Shown piece by piece: positions 35,696 to 45,163 of a stretch of 64,000 bases of DNA. The notes beneath the pieces are model-generated. The model searched no databases. It had not been told where the DNA came from and worked only from the letters and a program-made list of their open reading frames with translations. Source of the stretch: Moritella sp. (GTDB taxonomy: Bacteria; Pseudomonadota; Gammaproteobacteria; Enterobacterales; Moritellaceae); NCBI RefSeq assembly GCF_013215705.1, contig NZ_JABSQR010000004.1, positions 62,001 through 126,000 on the forward strand, given 5' to 3'. Each line of letters opens with the position of its first letter. Position 1 is the stretch's first letter. The translations under genes were made by a program, and so were the position numbers.

Positions 35696-36382
35696 TTGTT
35701 AAGTGATTATGAAATTGCAGCCTTGCTGCTGAGTTTAAAAGTATCGAGTGTGGCGGTGTTATTCAGTCTGCCCTTTGGTATCGCTTGCGCATGGATACTC
35801 GCCCGTTGTGAGTTTCCGGGTAAGTCGCTGTTTGACAGCCTGATTCACTTACCTTTGGTCTTACCGCCCGTGGTGATTGGTTATATATTATTAATCTCTA
35901 TGGGGCGTCAAGGCAGCATTGGCGCGGTACTTTATGACTGGTTTGGTTGGAGCTTTAGCTTTAGTTGGCGTGGCGCAGCATTAGCAGCGGCAATCGTCTC
36001 GTTTCCGTTAATGGTACATGCGATCCGTTTGTCATTTGAAAGTGTCGATATACGCTTAGAACAAGCCGCACGAACCCTAGGTAGTAATCGCTTACGGGTA
36101 TTTTTTACCATTACCCTGCCGTTAACCCTACCCGGTATTGTTTCTGGTATGGTGCTGGCCTTTGCCCGTAGTTTAGGTGAGTTTGGCTCAACCATTACCT
36201 TTGTGTCTAATATCCCCGGAGAGACGCGTACTATTCCATTAGCCATGTACTCTTTTATTCAAACCCCAGGTGCTGAGCATGAAGCTGCACGCTTGTGTGT
36301 GATTGCTATTGTTATTGCCGTATTATCATTAACTGCATCACAATGGTTAGCCAAAAAAGCCCAACAGCGAGTCGCGTCATAA
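35696..36382 (+). CDS. modB: Molybdate ABC transporter permease
   Basis: 228 residues, five membrane segments, with the ModB pattern LLSLKVSSVAVLFSLPFGIACAW at the start, LPLVLPPVVIGYILL, and the EAA loop EQAARTLGSNRLRVFFTITLPLTLPG, which docks on ModC. The start is TTG at 35696; the following residues (LSDYEIAALLLSLKVSS) align with the N-terminus of E. coli ModB, and AAGGT is eight bases upstream, so a rare start codon is accepted. It overlaps modC by one base (TAATG). Confidence 0.93.
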   Translation: MLSDYEIAALLLSLKVSSVAVLFSLPFGIACAWILARCEFPGKSLFDSLIHLPLVLPPVVIGYILLISMGRQGSIGAVLYDWFGWSFSFSWRGAALAAAIVSFPLMVHAIRLSFESVDIRLEQAARTLGSNRLRVFFTITLPLTLPGIVSGMVLAFARSLGEFGSTITFVSNIPGETRTIPLAMYSFIQTPGAEHEAARLCVIAIVIAVLSLTASQWLAKKAQQRVAS

Positions 36383-37470
36383 TGTTAACTATTGATATAA
36401 AGAAACAACTGGGTGACTTAGATTTGCAAGTGAATGCTCAAATTCCGATGCAAGGTATCTGTGCTGTGTTTGGTCGTTCTGGTGCAGGTAAGACCTCGTT
36501 GGTGAATATTCTTGGCGGATTATCTACACCTGATAAGGGGCAGCTAACCTTAGGCGATACGCACCTTTACCACCAGCGACTGCGGATTAATTTACCGCCA
36601 GAACGTCGCCGTATCGGTTATGTATTTCAAGAAGCGCGTTTATTCCCCCACTACAGCGTGCGCGGTAATCTCAATTATGGCAATAAGGATAAAGACCAGG
36701 TTCATTTTGATTCTGTGGTGAAGTTACTTGGTTTAGATGAATTATTAAACCGTTATCCATCGACCCTTTCTGGTGGTGAAAAACAGCGCGTTGCCATTGG
36801 TCGCGCCTTGCTCACACGCCCACAAATGTTATTAATGGATGAACCATTAGCAGCATTAGATTTACCCCGCAAGCGTGAGCTTATTCCTTATTTATTACAA
36901 CTTGCTAAGACCCTTAATTTACCGATTATTTATGTAAGCCACAGTTTAGATGAGATCTTACAGCTCGCCGATACCATGCTGGTATTAGACAAAGGCAAAG
37001 TGTTGGTGAATGGTCCGTTGCAAGACGTTTGGGACAGTGCAGAAATGCGCCCTTGGTTGCCAGCCAAAGAGCAAAGCTCATTATTGATGGCGACGGTCAC
37101 TGAATTGAATGAAGGCTACCGCATGAGTAAGTTAGCGCTCACTGATGGTACTTATCTGTGGATCAATGGTTTACCTTTACCTGTGAGCAGTAAACTGCGT
37201 GTACGTATTCATGCTAACCATGTATCTCTGTGTAAAACACGTCCACAAGACAGTAGTATTCGTAATATTCTACCGACGACAATTACCGAGATTATACATT
37301 CGCAATCAAGTGATAATGTGCAGGTTAAATTGGCGTTTGGTGATGACCACATATGGGCAAACATCACCCCATGGGCCTGTGATGATTTAGCACTAACCGT
37401 TGGGCAAAGTGTATATGCTCAGATCAAAGGCGTAAGCATGACAGAAAGTGAATTAGCGCAGTCGTTTTGA
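36382..37470 (+). CDS. modC: Molybdate ABC transporter ATP-binding protein
   Basis: 362 residues from the ATG at 36382; a longer frame from 36295 would lie inside modB and adds a Cys-rich unnatural leader, so it is refused. The ATPase core has Walker A GRSGAGKT (31-38), Q-loop VFQEARLFPHYS, signature LSGGEKQR, Walker B MLLMDEP and switch His in VSHSLDE. A C-terminal TOBE/Mop domain (from about 285, SSIRNILPTTITEI) can bind molybdate and slow the pump. It completes modABC. Confidence 0.95.
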   Translation: MLTIDIKKQLGDLDLQVNAQIPMQGICAVFGRSGAGKTSLVNILGGLSTPDKGQLTLGDTHLYHQRLRINLPPERRRIGYVFQEARLFPHYSVRGNLNYGNKDKDQVHFDSVVKLLGLDELLNRYPSTLSGGEKQRVAIGRALLTRPQMLLMDEPLAALDLPRKRELIPYLLQLAKTLNLPIIYVSHSLDEILQLADTMLVLDKGKVLVNGPLQDVWDSAEMRPWLPAKEQSSLLMATVTELNEGYRMSKLALTDGTYLWINGLPLPVSSKLRVRIHANHVSLCKTRPQDSSIRNILPTTITEIIHSQSSDNVQVKLAFGDDHIWANITPWACDDLALTVGQSVYAQIKGVSMTESELAQSF

Positions 37471-37547
37471 GGGATAACGATTCTAATGATTCGCTAATCT
37501 AGTTGATGTAGATATTGCCCTTAGTATAAGTAGATAATTACACAATC

Positions 37548-38033
37548 TTATTTGTGAGCATCTTTGCGTTTTTCATCATCTTTTTTCTTTATCAGTGATG
37601 ATAAATTATCAGTTCCAAATATTGTATTTATTCTTATTAGTGGAAATTTGTTATGTTCAAAAATAAAATCACATTGCTTTGCAAACGCAATTCTTGTAGC
37701 TGCTGTATGGTATGTTAAGTAACCTAAAGAACTACCGGCCTCAGAAATGTCGATGCCTTTTTCACCCTTATAAAGCTTGTAATAACTATATTCATTGCCC
37801 TTCTCTTTTTGCAAAATAGTAAAACCATTAATCATCAAGACTCCATTTTTTTTGCAAACCGAAAATCCCCTTGGTTCTAAATAACCTACCCCACCCATTT
37901 TCATATTGTCCACATTATAAAAGCCAAGCGAGTTTATGGCGTCGGAGTTCTCCATATCAATAGTAAATGCCTTAGCATTACTCACACAAAATAGCGCAAA
38001 AAAAACAAATGCATTATTTACAAACCTATTCAT
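37548..38033 (-). CDS. Hypothetical secreted protein
   Basis: 161 residues from the ATG at 38033, with AGAGG just upstream; nine extra residues of the longer frame are not needed. There is a signal peptide (MNRFVNNAFVFFALFCVSNAKA) and a soluble remainder with two Cys (in FSVCKKNG and AKQCDF) that may form a disulfide, ending in a very charged tail. I do not recognise any family. The sequence is AT-richer than its neighbours. It follows another unrecognised gene on the same strand, separated by 147 bp. Confidence 0.55.
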   Translation of the reverse strand: MNRFVNNAFVFFALFCVSNAKAFTIDMENSDAINSLGFYNVDNMKMGGVGYLEPRGFSVCKKNGVLMINGFTILQKEKGNEYSYYKLYKGEKGIDISEAGSSLGYLTYHTAATRIAFAKQCDFIFEHNKFPLIRINTIFGTDNLSSLIKKKDDEKRKDAHK

Positions 38034-38180
38034 AACTACCTCTAACGTTAAAAATACCAAGCCAACTCTATACTACTTCGCTATAACATCTGCATCCAAA
38101 AAATCTCGCAGTTCAATTAATGCCATATTCCTGAGCTTTTTCGTGAAATAATTAGTCCATTAATATTATTAATTTAAGTA

Positions 38181-38852
38181 TTACCAATCTTGTAAATAAT
38201 CATCGATATCATCCCTGAAATTAGGTTTTACACTCTTAAGCTCAATCACCTTAACTCTCGCAGCCTCAGTACCAATAAGGTGCAATGCAGATAATACATC
38301 GTCAATAATTGTCTCTTTTTCAGACTCTAGAGCTAATCTTCCTAGTGCATCAACCGCAGCCTCATCTTTAAATACCGCAGTAGCATCAATAGCGGCCCCT
38401 ACCTCATAAATATCCCCATTAAAAAGTATCTCTAATACTTTATTTTTTTCTGATTTTTTGACTCTATTATTTACCGAGGATAAATGTTCAATTCGGCTAA
38501 ACAATGCCGTTAATAGAACATTCCTATTTCGAATAAAAAACCTGTTATCTTTTTTAGTCAGGCATATTTCAATATCCTTAAATTCATCATACGATATTGA
38601 AATTGAACCAATCTCATTTAAATAAGCATAAAGAGGTTTAATTTCATCTCTTCTTCTCTCAACACCAAAGAGCAGTTCTGATAATTCACTCTGGTCAATA
38701 TAGGGTTCTTTATCATGAGTAAATGACTCACAACTTAGTGGCGCAGCTAACGCTAAATTAACAGGCAGTATCATGTACCATAAAAGCGCTTTGCTCACTC
38801 GGCAGAGATGTACAACTAGATACTTTAGCTGTTTTTCTTGTGTGTCATTCAT
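38181..38852 (-). CDS. Hypothetical protein with HEAT-like repeats
   Basis: 223 residues. A hydrophobic segment at about 20-38 (ALLWYMILPVNLALAAPLSC) looks like a signal peptide or anchor, despite a long N-terminal lead; a later Met may be the true start. The C-terminal 90 residues contain helix pairs such as AIDATAVFKDEAAVDALGRLALESEKETIIDDVLSALHLIGTEAARVKVIEL, resembling HEAT-type repeats for protein binding. No function can be given. Codon use is AT-rich. Confidence 0.5.
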   Translation of the reverse strand: MNDTQEKQLKYLVVHLCRVSKALLWYMILPVNLALAAPLSCESFTHDKEPYIDQSELSELLFGVERRRDEIKPLYAYLNEIGSISISYDEFKDIEICLTKKDNRFFIRNRNVLLTALFSRIEHLSSVNNRVKKSEKNKVLEILFNGDIYEVGAAIDATAVFKDEAAVDALGRLALESEKETIIDDVLSALHLIGTEAARVKVIELKSVKPNFRDDIDDYLQDW

Positions 38853-39032
38853 ATCGTCATTCTAATATCTTATAATTACTTAATATTATTCTATTAAATC
38901 ATAATTTAAATGATTTTTCAGCTACAAAACACAAAATTAGCGCTATGTACTTAGATACATTTACCTATCAAAATAAACACTTACCCTTTAAGATATTAAA
39001 CATTGCTCAAAGCTAAGGAAAAGCGAATTAAC

Positions 39033-39740
39033 ATGCCTAACAACCTTTCTATTCGCGCTTATACCAGCCAAATACGCAGTCATTATCATGAGTTCCACCA
39101 GCTGGTGCTGCCGTTACATGGCGCGATTAATATTAAGGTTGGCGATTACACTGGTAAAGTCAGTATTGGTGATTGTGTGATTATTAAAGCTGGGCAACAA
39201 CATGACTTTCGGGCAGATGATGCAGCCCGTTTTATTGTGGTTGATATGGACAGTTTTCCAGAGAATATTACTGAATCGGGTATTGAAAAATTCTCGATAA
39301 ACCCTCCTCTGCTTGCTTATATACAGTTCATCGACAAGCAGCTAGCACATCAAATAAATAAACAGCTTGAATCAACTGCGTTTGCATTGTTTTATCAACT
39401 CCTTGCTCAACAAACATGTCATGACCGTATCGACGCTCGAATAGCAGAGGTTATCCATTTCATCAAGCAAGATGTCAGTGTGCTATTTAGCATCGAGCAG
39501 TTAGCTAAAATTGCGTGTTTAAGCACCAGCCAATACAAGAAGCTATTCAAACAGAATATCAATATGACTACGCATAAATACATCACCCAATTACGTATGG
39601 AGAAGGCCTCTGCCCTGCTCGCTCATACCGATCTGCCTATTCGTATTGTCGCAGCACAAGTCGGTTATCAAGACCTGTCCGCCTTTAGTCGACGTTTTTC
39701 TAACTATTTCGGCCAATCTCCCAAAGCATTCAGCCATTAG
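39033..39740 (+). CDS. AraC family transcriptional regulator with cupin sensor domain
   Basis: 235 residues from the ATG at 39033, which has AAGGAAAAG upstream; the frame also opens with a TTG ten codons before. The N-terminal half is a cupin-like ligand domain (HYHEFHQLVLPLHGAINIKVGDYTGKVSIGDCVIIKAGQQHDF). The C-terminal half has two helix-turn-helix units (SIEQLAKIACLSTSQYKKLFK and IRIVAAQVGYQDLSAFSRRFSNYFGQSPKAF). It is followed by an EamA exporter gene 115 bp away on the same strand, a common regulator-exporter pairing in which it probably controls that exporter. Confidence 0.9.
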   Translation: MPNNLSIRAYTSQIRSHYHEFHQLVLPLHGAINIKVGDYTGKVSIGDCVIIKAGQQHDFRADDAARFIVVDMDSFPENITESGIEKFSINPPLLAYIQFIDKQLAHQINKQLESTAFALFYQLLAQQTCHDRIDARIAEVIHFIKQDVSVLFSIEQLAKIACLSTSQYKKLFKQNINMTTHKYITQLRMEKASALLAHTDLPIRIVAAQVGYQDLSAFSRRFSNYFGQSPKAFSH

Positions 39741-39855
39741 TTAGTCAGCTATAAACAAGTAGCGTTTCAGTCAATAAAATCGTCCTTTCAGCAAACTTTA
39801 CTATATATTTAAGGTTTATTATTCAGTCATTAAAATTACTTAAGGATAATAAATA

Positions 39856-40713
39856 ATGGCTACATTATACGGTTTGATGGCAATTGGGTTATGGGGCACT
39901 TTAGCGCTGTTAGGCACAGTTACTGCGAATATACCTGCATTTCAATTACTCTCACTGTGTTTTACTCTCTCCGCAATCATTGTCATCATCAAACGGATCA
40001 CCGTTAAAAAGCCCGTTTTCACCAAACCAACATTAACCCTCAAACAATGGCTGTTTGGCATAATTGGATTGTTTGGGTTCCACTTCTGTTATTTCATGGC
40101 ACTTAAATTCGCGCCTGTTATCGAGGTCAGTTTAATTGTGTATCTATGGCCATTATTATTAGCCACACTGGTCGCCAACAAACAAAGTCGATTCAGAGCA
40201 CTCATCGGCGGCGGCTTAGGTTTTATCGGCATCGCTTTCATTATCGTTGGTAATGGTGAACTAACGTTAAATAGCGACTATCAAATTGGTTATTTTCTTG
40301 CTGCTATTTGCGCTGTTATTTGGGGCAGCTATTCATGGTTCTTATCCACATCAAACAACGACGTGGAAGATATCGCCTGGTTATCTGCAGCAGTTGCATT
40401 ATTGGCATTAATCGCACATTGGCAATTTGAAACCAGTAATTGGAGTTTTAGCGTGGCTGAATGGGGCGGAATATTGTTACTCGGATTAGGTCCTGTCGGG
40501 GGCGCTTTTTACTTATGGGACATCGCCTTAAAAAAAGGTAACCAGCAATTGCTCGCGTCATTAAGTTTTAGCACACCACTCATTTCATCTGTCATTTTGG
40601 CCATTGCAGGCTTTAACGCTTGGTCTACTAACATCATCATTGCACTCGCATTGATATTATCCGGAGCAATTATTGCTAATACGAAGACAAAACTAGCCGC
40701 TATAAAGGTCTAG
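39856..40713 (+). CDS. EamA/DMT family exporter
   Basis: 285 residues, ten predicted membrane segments in two EamA repeats (roughly 1-130 and 140-280). Characteristic pieces are LYGLMAIGLWGTLALLG, KFAPVIEVSLIVYLWPLLLAT and the second-half GPVGGAFYLWDIALKKGNQQLLASLSFSTPLIS. Family members export amino acids or other metabolites; this one resembles the YddG aromatic amino acid exporter in length and in the LWPLL region, but the substrate is not certain. AAGGAT precedes the ATG. Confidence 0.85.
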   Translation: MATLYGLMAIGLWGTLALLGTVTANIPAFQLLSLCFTLSAIIVIIKRITVKKPVFTKPTLTLKQWLFGIIGLFGFHFCYFMALKFAPVIEVSLIVYLWPLLLATLVANKQSRFRALIGGGLGFIGIAFIIVGNGELTLNSDYQIGYFLAAICAVIWGSYSWFLSTSNNDVEDIAWLSAAVALLALIAHWQFETSNWSFSVAEWGGILLLGLGPVGGAFYLWDIALKKGNQQLLASLSFSTPLISSVILAIAGFNAWSTNIIIALALILSGAIIANTKTKLAAIKV

Positions 40714-40740
40714 TAGTAGCTGGTCTAAGTTATACCCAAG

Positions 40741-41496
40741 TTACTTCAATTTTTGTTTACGGAAACTTGTTAGGCAAACCACATTATCAGGTATCGCTTT
40801 GTGTTCTTGTTTACTCTCTTCAGTAATTTTTGGATAAGGGCTGGGGAAATGACCGTTGGCTGTGTCAGGATAACTATCACGGGCTAAACCTTTGGCAAAG
40901 CGAAATAAAGTATCATCAAGCAGTCGTGCGACCGGAATAAAACGCTTGTTACGCCCTTCGCTGGCAATGCGTTTCCGCATTTCATTTATGTGCATAGACA
41001 AACCATACGCTTCATCATCGTTATAAGCCGTTACATCGTTATTTTCACCACTTTGACGGATCCAAGACTCTGTATCGCTGACATGACCGTTCACACTTAA
41101 GTCAGTATTTTTAAACCAACAAAAACCCTCGGTTTCGCTGAGGAATTGCGAGGTAACTATGTCAGCAACAGATTCTTCAATCGAACCACTGTGCAGCATC
41201 AGATTAACCATTTCAATAAATAATCGCCCTAAAAATAGCGCTTCAAATTCAGCTTGAGTGGGTGGAGCCAGGTCAGGAAAGATCATCACATAACGGCTGC
41301 GGGATTCAACGGCTATCACAGTCCCGTGATGAGACTGAGCATTGTTTTTTATAACATGGCATTGCCAGGCAAGCGTCTCGGCATCAGTAGTGATTGTTTG
41401 TGTTCCAATACGTTTACCGTCGACACTTGTTATTCTGGCTAAGTCCAGCTTCATCCATTTACACAGCGCATTACTTGCTGATATTTGAATCTTCAT
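40741..41496 (-). CDS. Conserved hypothetical protein with DUF6933-like N-terminal half
   Basis: 251 residues, no signal peptide. The first half (KLDLARITSV to about residue 115, with LAWQCHVIKNNAQSHHGTVIAVESRSRYVMIFPDL) resembles the small domain of plasmid-type DUF6933 proteins, which I recall only from its pattern, so the match is tentative. The second half is hydrophilic, with EMRKRIASEGRNKRFIPVARLLDDTLFR. No catalytic motif is apparent. It lies alone, convergent with the exporter gene. Confidence 0.55.
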   Translation of the reverse strand: MKIQISASNALCKWMKLDLARITSVDGKRIGTQTITTDAETLAWQCHVIKNNAQSHHGTVIAVESRSRYVMIFPDLAPPTQAEFEALFLGRLFIEMVNLMLHSGSIEESVADIVTSQFLSETEGFCWFKNTDLSVNGHVSDTESWIRQSGENNDVTAYNDDEAYGLSMHINEMRKRIASEGRNKRFIPVARLLDDTLFRFAKGLARDSYPDTANGHFPSPYPKITEESKQEHKAIPDNVVCLTSFRKQKLK

Positions 41497-41746
41497 AATA
41501 AAATCCTATGCCTTATTCAATACTAAATAGTGCTATCGTTAATCAATATGATAACACCAAGATTGACAGCGCCAAAGGATAGCCCCCACGAATTGCAGTG
41601 TTTAAACCATACTGCTAAACTACGTCATTAAATCACTTCGTATAATCCCAATAATATGGTTTGGGAGTTTCTACCAAGATCCTTAAACTCTTGATTATGA
41701 AGTCTGTAACTTTAAAACCTAAAATAATACATAAAGGTAGAGACTC

Positions 41747-42742
41747 ATGAATTACTTTGACTTACCGAAGATTGACCTACATTGCCACCTAGACGGCAGT
41801 GTTCGCCCAGAAACAATCATTGCGCTTGCAGCTGAACAAAACATTACCCTACCAAGTAACGACATTGAAGCGATCAGAACGTTAATGATCGCACCTGAAA
41901 CATGTACCGATCTTGGCGAATATCTACAGCGCTTTGACCTGCCATTGTCAGTAATGCAAACAGCGGAAGGCATTGAGCGCATCTCTTTTGAAGTATTTGA
42001 AGATGCAGCACAAGAAAACGTAAAATACCTAGAAGTACGTTTTGGTCCTATGCTACACCTCGAACAGGGTCTAACCCTTGAGCAAGTATTTGACAGTGTT
42101 GTTGCAGGTATGAAACGTGCCGAAGCCATGTATGACATCAAGGGTAACTACATTTTATCTATCTTACGTCATATGCCAAAAGACAGAATCAAAGAAGTAC
42201 TGGATACGGCTGCTAAATACTTAAACGGTGGTATTGTGGCATTCGATTTAGCAGGTGGTGAAGCACCAGGGTTCTGCGCTGAATTTGTGCCTTATGCACA
42301 ATACGCCATTGAAAAAGGTTACCGTGTAACCATTCATGCTGGTGAGCAAGGTGTGGGTCAAAACGTATTTGATGCAGTTTCATTATTAGGTGCAGAACGT
42401 ATTGGTCATGGTATTCATATTACTGGCCATGAAGATGCGTACAAGCTTGTTAAAACCCAGAACATTGCATTAGAAACCTGTCCAAGCAGTAATGTGCAAA
42501 CCAAAGCGGTTGAAAACTTAGCCAACCATCCAGTTAAAGCGTTCTACCAAGACGGCATTCAAATCACCATTAATACTGATAACCGAACTGTGTCAAATAC
42601 CACCATGACCGATGAAGTACGTAAAGTAATGGAAGAGTTTAGCTTAAGCCGTGAAGACTATTTCAACATTTACAAGATCAGCATTGAACATGCGTTCGCA
42701 TCTGACTCTGTAAAACAACATTTATCGACGTTTGCTGAATAA
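41747..42742 (+). CDS. add: Adenosine deaminase
   Basis: 331 residues with all active-site blocks: [11 protein letters not shown] with the zinc ligands His12 and His14, [16 protein letters not shown] with the third His and catalytic Glu, RIGHGIHI, and the fourth ligand Asp in [13 protein letters not shown]. It converts adenosine and deoxyadenosine to inosine in purine salvage. Length and motifs are the same as E. coli Add. It has its own terminator downstream and no operon partner. Confidence 0.95.
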   Translation: MNYFDLPKIDLHCHLDGSVRPETIIALAAEQNITLPSNDIEAIRTLMIAPETCTDLGEYLQRFDLPLSVMQTAEGIERISFEVFEDAAQENVKYLEVRFGPMLHLEQGLTLEQVFDSVVAGMKRAEAMYDIKGNYILSILRHMPKDRIKEVLDTAAKYLNGGIVAFDLAGGEAPGFCAEFVPYAQYAIEKGYRVTIHAGEQGVGQNVFDAVSLLGAERIGHGIHITGHEDAYKLVKTQNIALETCPSSNVQTKAVENLANHPVKAFYQDGIQITINTDNRTVSNTTMTDEVRKVMEEFSLSREDYFNIYKISIEHAFASDSVKQHLSTFAE

Positions 42743-42822
42743 AAAACTTAAGCTTCTTGTTCATCAATCAATACAGAACATAAACAGCAAGCATCAATAA
42801 TAACGACGAATAATCAGTATCA

Positions 42823-42847
42823 AGGCGGGCATCAAACCCGCCTTTTT
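42823..42847 (+). terminator. Rho-independent terminator of add
   Basis: AGGCGGG and CCCGCCT pair around CATCAAA and run into TTTTT. Confidence 0.92.
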
Positions 42848-42879
42848 AATGCCTGCGATTTGTCAACTAGCCTTCAACA

Positions 42880-43824
42880 TCAGCACTCCATAGCATGCCC
42901 AGCATCTAGCGCTGCATTCAATAAATGTTGTCCGACAAACAAGTCCTGCACAGCAATACCCGAACTATCAAAAATAGTAATATCGCTATTATTGATACGC
43001 CCTTGTGCGCGCCCCGATAATACCGCACCAATCATGGTTAATTTATTGCTTACCACGTCTTTGTCAGCGTGCTGAAATTCGCCAATCACCACCGACTGCG
43101 ACGTAAAATCACAGTATAAATCAGCGTTATCAAACAAGGCCAAAGGTAACTCTTGCTTACCTTTGGTATCAACCCCCATTGCCGAAATATGCGTGCCCGC
43201 TTGCACCCATTCTGCAGAAAACAGTGCTTCACGAGCCGTTGTTGCGGTAATGATAATATCCGCAGCGCGACAAGCCTCTTCAGCCTCTGTTACTTGAGCG
43301 TTAATCCCCACAGCCGCTAATTTATCAACCATAGCTTGTGCTTTATCATTATTACGGCCAACCACCAGAACACTACGGATATCACGTACCCGACAAACCG
43401 CAACACCTTCATAAAATGCCTGATGACCCGTGCCAAAAATAGCTAAACAGTTCGCGTCTTCACGTGCTAATACCGATACTGCAACCGCATCCGCTGCTGC
43501 CGTGCGGTAAGCATTCACAGTACTGCCTTCAATCACGGCATCCAGACGCCCGGTTTCTTGATCTAATAGAAAGATCGTCGAGGCATGACAAGGGATATTT
43601 TTCGCGGTATTACTAGGCCAATAACTCCCCGCTTTCCAACCCACTAGTTCTGCTGTGTTAGCTGATTTAAGCGAAAAGATACTGTTTTCAGCATGCCCCT
43701 CTGCGATCACAACGGGGAATAACTTGGCTTGCTCACTCGCCGCAATTAACGCTGCGGATACCGCATTGAATGCCAGTTCATGACTGATTAATTGACTCGA
43801 TAATGCTTCACTCATGTATTTCAT
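42880..43824 (-). CDS. Ornithine cyclodeaminase / mu-crystallin family protein, possible iminosuccinate-type reductase
   Basis: 314 residues with the family's N-terminal dimer domain and a C-terminal Rossmann fold (LAIFGTGHQAFYEGVAVCRVRDIRSVLVVGRN). STVNAYRTAAADAVAVSVLAR is the conserved block before it. Family members include ornithine cyclodeaminase, alanine dehydrogenase and imine reductases such as BhcD of the beta-hydroxyaspartate cycle. It lies 41 bp behind a fold-type III PLP enzyme gene on the same strand, so the pair likely acts in one pathway on an imino or hydroxy amino acid. The exact reaction is not decided by the sequence. Confidence 0.8.
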   Translation of the reverse strand: MKYMSEALSSQLISHELAFNAVSAALIAASEQAKLFPVVIAEGHAENSIFSLKSANTAELVGWKAGSYWPSNTAKNIPCHASTIFLLDQETGRLDAVIEGSTVNAYRTAAADAVAVSVLAREDANCLAIFGTGHQAFYEGVAVCRVRDIRSVLVVGRNNDKAQAMVDKLAAVGINAQVTEAEEACRAADIIITATTAREALFSAEWVQAGTHISAMGVDTKGKQELPLALFDNADLYCDFTSQSVVIGEFQHADKDVVSNKLTMIGAVLSGRAQGRINNSDITIFDSSGIAVQDLFVGQHLLNAALDAGHAMEC

Positions 43825-43865
43825 ATTGTCTGAATCTTCCTATAAAATTACTGTAACAGGTATTA

Positions 43866-45044
43866 CTACCAGCCTTGAATTCGTTGCCAATAATCAAGTT
43901 CAATCTGCGCGGGATCTGCCACGTAATAACCCGCGTGCATGGCTGCAGTAGCGCAAGCATGATTGGGTAAAATGCGTAACTGCGTGCCTACCGCTATATC
44001 CATTAACTTTCCGCTATCAATCGCACCATCAATATCGTTACTAACTGCAGCAATAATGCCATGTTCCTGATTGACGCCGATAACCTGTAAGCCGGAGATA
44101 ATATTGCCGTCGTTATCGCAGACTAAGCCATAACCACAGTCTTGACGTTGCGACTGGGTACCGCGGTCTTGCGATAATGACATCCAACCCGCATCAATAA
44201 ACAACCAGTCTTTCTCTTCGTTATGACCAATCACACTGGTGACAACCGACAATGCAATATCGTCAGGTTTACATACACCAATGCCCGCCATGACTAGATC
44301 AAAAAAGGTATACACGCCTGCTCTCACTTCAGTTACGCCATCTAAGTTCTCGGCAAAATGAGCTGTAGGAGTCGAACCAACGCTCACCACAGGACAAGGT
44401 AATCCACTTTCAATTAACTGAGTAGCAGCAACCACCGCGGCACTGCGCTCCCCTTCAGCCGCAGCGACTAACGCCGCTTTACTGATACAATCATAAGATT
44501 CGCCCGCATGGGTCAGTACACCTCGTAACTCAGCACCACCTTGATGCAAAATTCTGGCAATCTCGACTAAACGCGTATCGTCAGGTTGAATACCACCGCG
44601 ATGGCCATCACAATCAACTTCCAATAACGTCGGGATCTTAATATTTTGCGTCTGACAAAATGCGGCTACCGCTTTTGCTTGCGCAACACTATCAAGCAAA
44701 ATACTAATATTGATGCCATTATTAAGCAGTGCTTGAATACGCGGTAATTTTTGTGGGACGATACCAACGGCATAAATAAGATTGCTATAACCCGCGTCTG
44801 CAAATGCTTCCGCTTCTTTAACGGTCGAAACAGTCGCTGGTGAATCAAAACCTTCGAGTATATGCTTCGCACCCGCAATGGATTTAACAGTTTTTAAATG
44901 CGGTCTTAATATCACATTATGCGGGGCTAACGTTGCTCTTAAAAATGCCACGTTAGTATCAAACTTGGCTTTATCGACCAACAAAAAAGGCGTGTCTATC
45001 TTTGCTAAGCTTGTTGTGATTGGCATCGTGTTTCCAATTAACAT
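43866..45044 (-). CDS. Fold-type III PLP enzyme of the D-threonine aldolase / DSD1 family
   Basis: 392 residues with an alanine-racemase-like N-terminal barrel: IDTPFLLVDKAKFD, and RPHLKTVKS in which the Lys carries PLP, then LLEVDCDGHRGG and VSVGSTPTAH. The C-terminal metal site is suggested by LPNHACATAAMH. Relatives are D-threonine aldolases, D-serine or 3-hydroxyaspartate dehydratases and the beta-hydroxyaspartate aldolase BhcC. AAGGAACG precedes the ATG. It is the first gene of a two-gene operon with the OCD-family gene and is divergent from a LysR regulator. Confidence 0.85.
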   Translation of the reverse strand: MLIGNTMPITTSLAKIDTPFLLVDKAKFDTNVAFLRATLAPHNVILRPHLKTVKSIAGAKHILEGFDSPATVSTVKEAEAFADAGYSNLIYAVGIVPQKLPRIQALLNNGINISILLDSVAQAKAVAAFCQTQNIKIPTLLEVDCDGHRGGIQPDDTRLVEIARILHQGGAELRGVLTHAGESYDCISKAALVAAAEGERSAAVVAATQLIESGLPCPVVSVGSTPTAHFAENLDGVTEVRAGVYTFFDLVMAGIGVCKPDDIALSVVTSVIGHNEEKDWLFIDAGWMSLSQDRGTQSQRQDCGYGLVCDNDGNIISGLQVIGVNQEHGIIAAVSNDIDGAIDSGKLMDIAVGTQLRILPNHACATAAMHAGYYVADPAQIELDYWQRIQGW

Positions 45045-45163
45045 AGTGCTCGTTCCTTATATTCATTCTACTGAGTTACCTGCTTGGTAATATGCGCATT
45101 GTGGTGTATCGGGATTTAGAATAATATTAACGATTACTAACTATCATATTAGGTTTGAACTTA

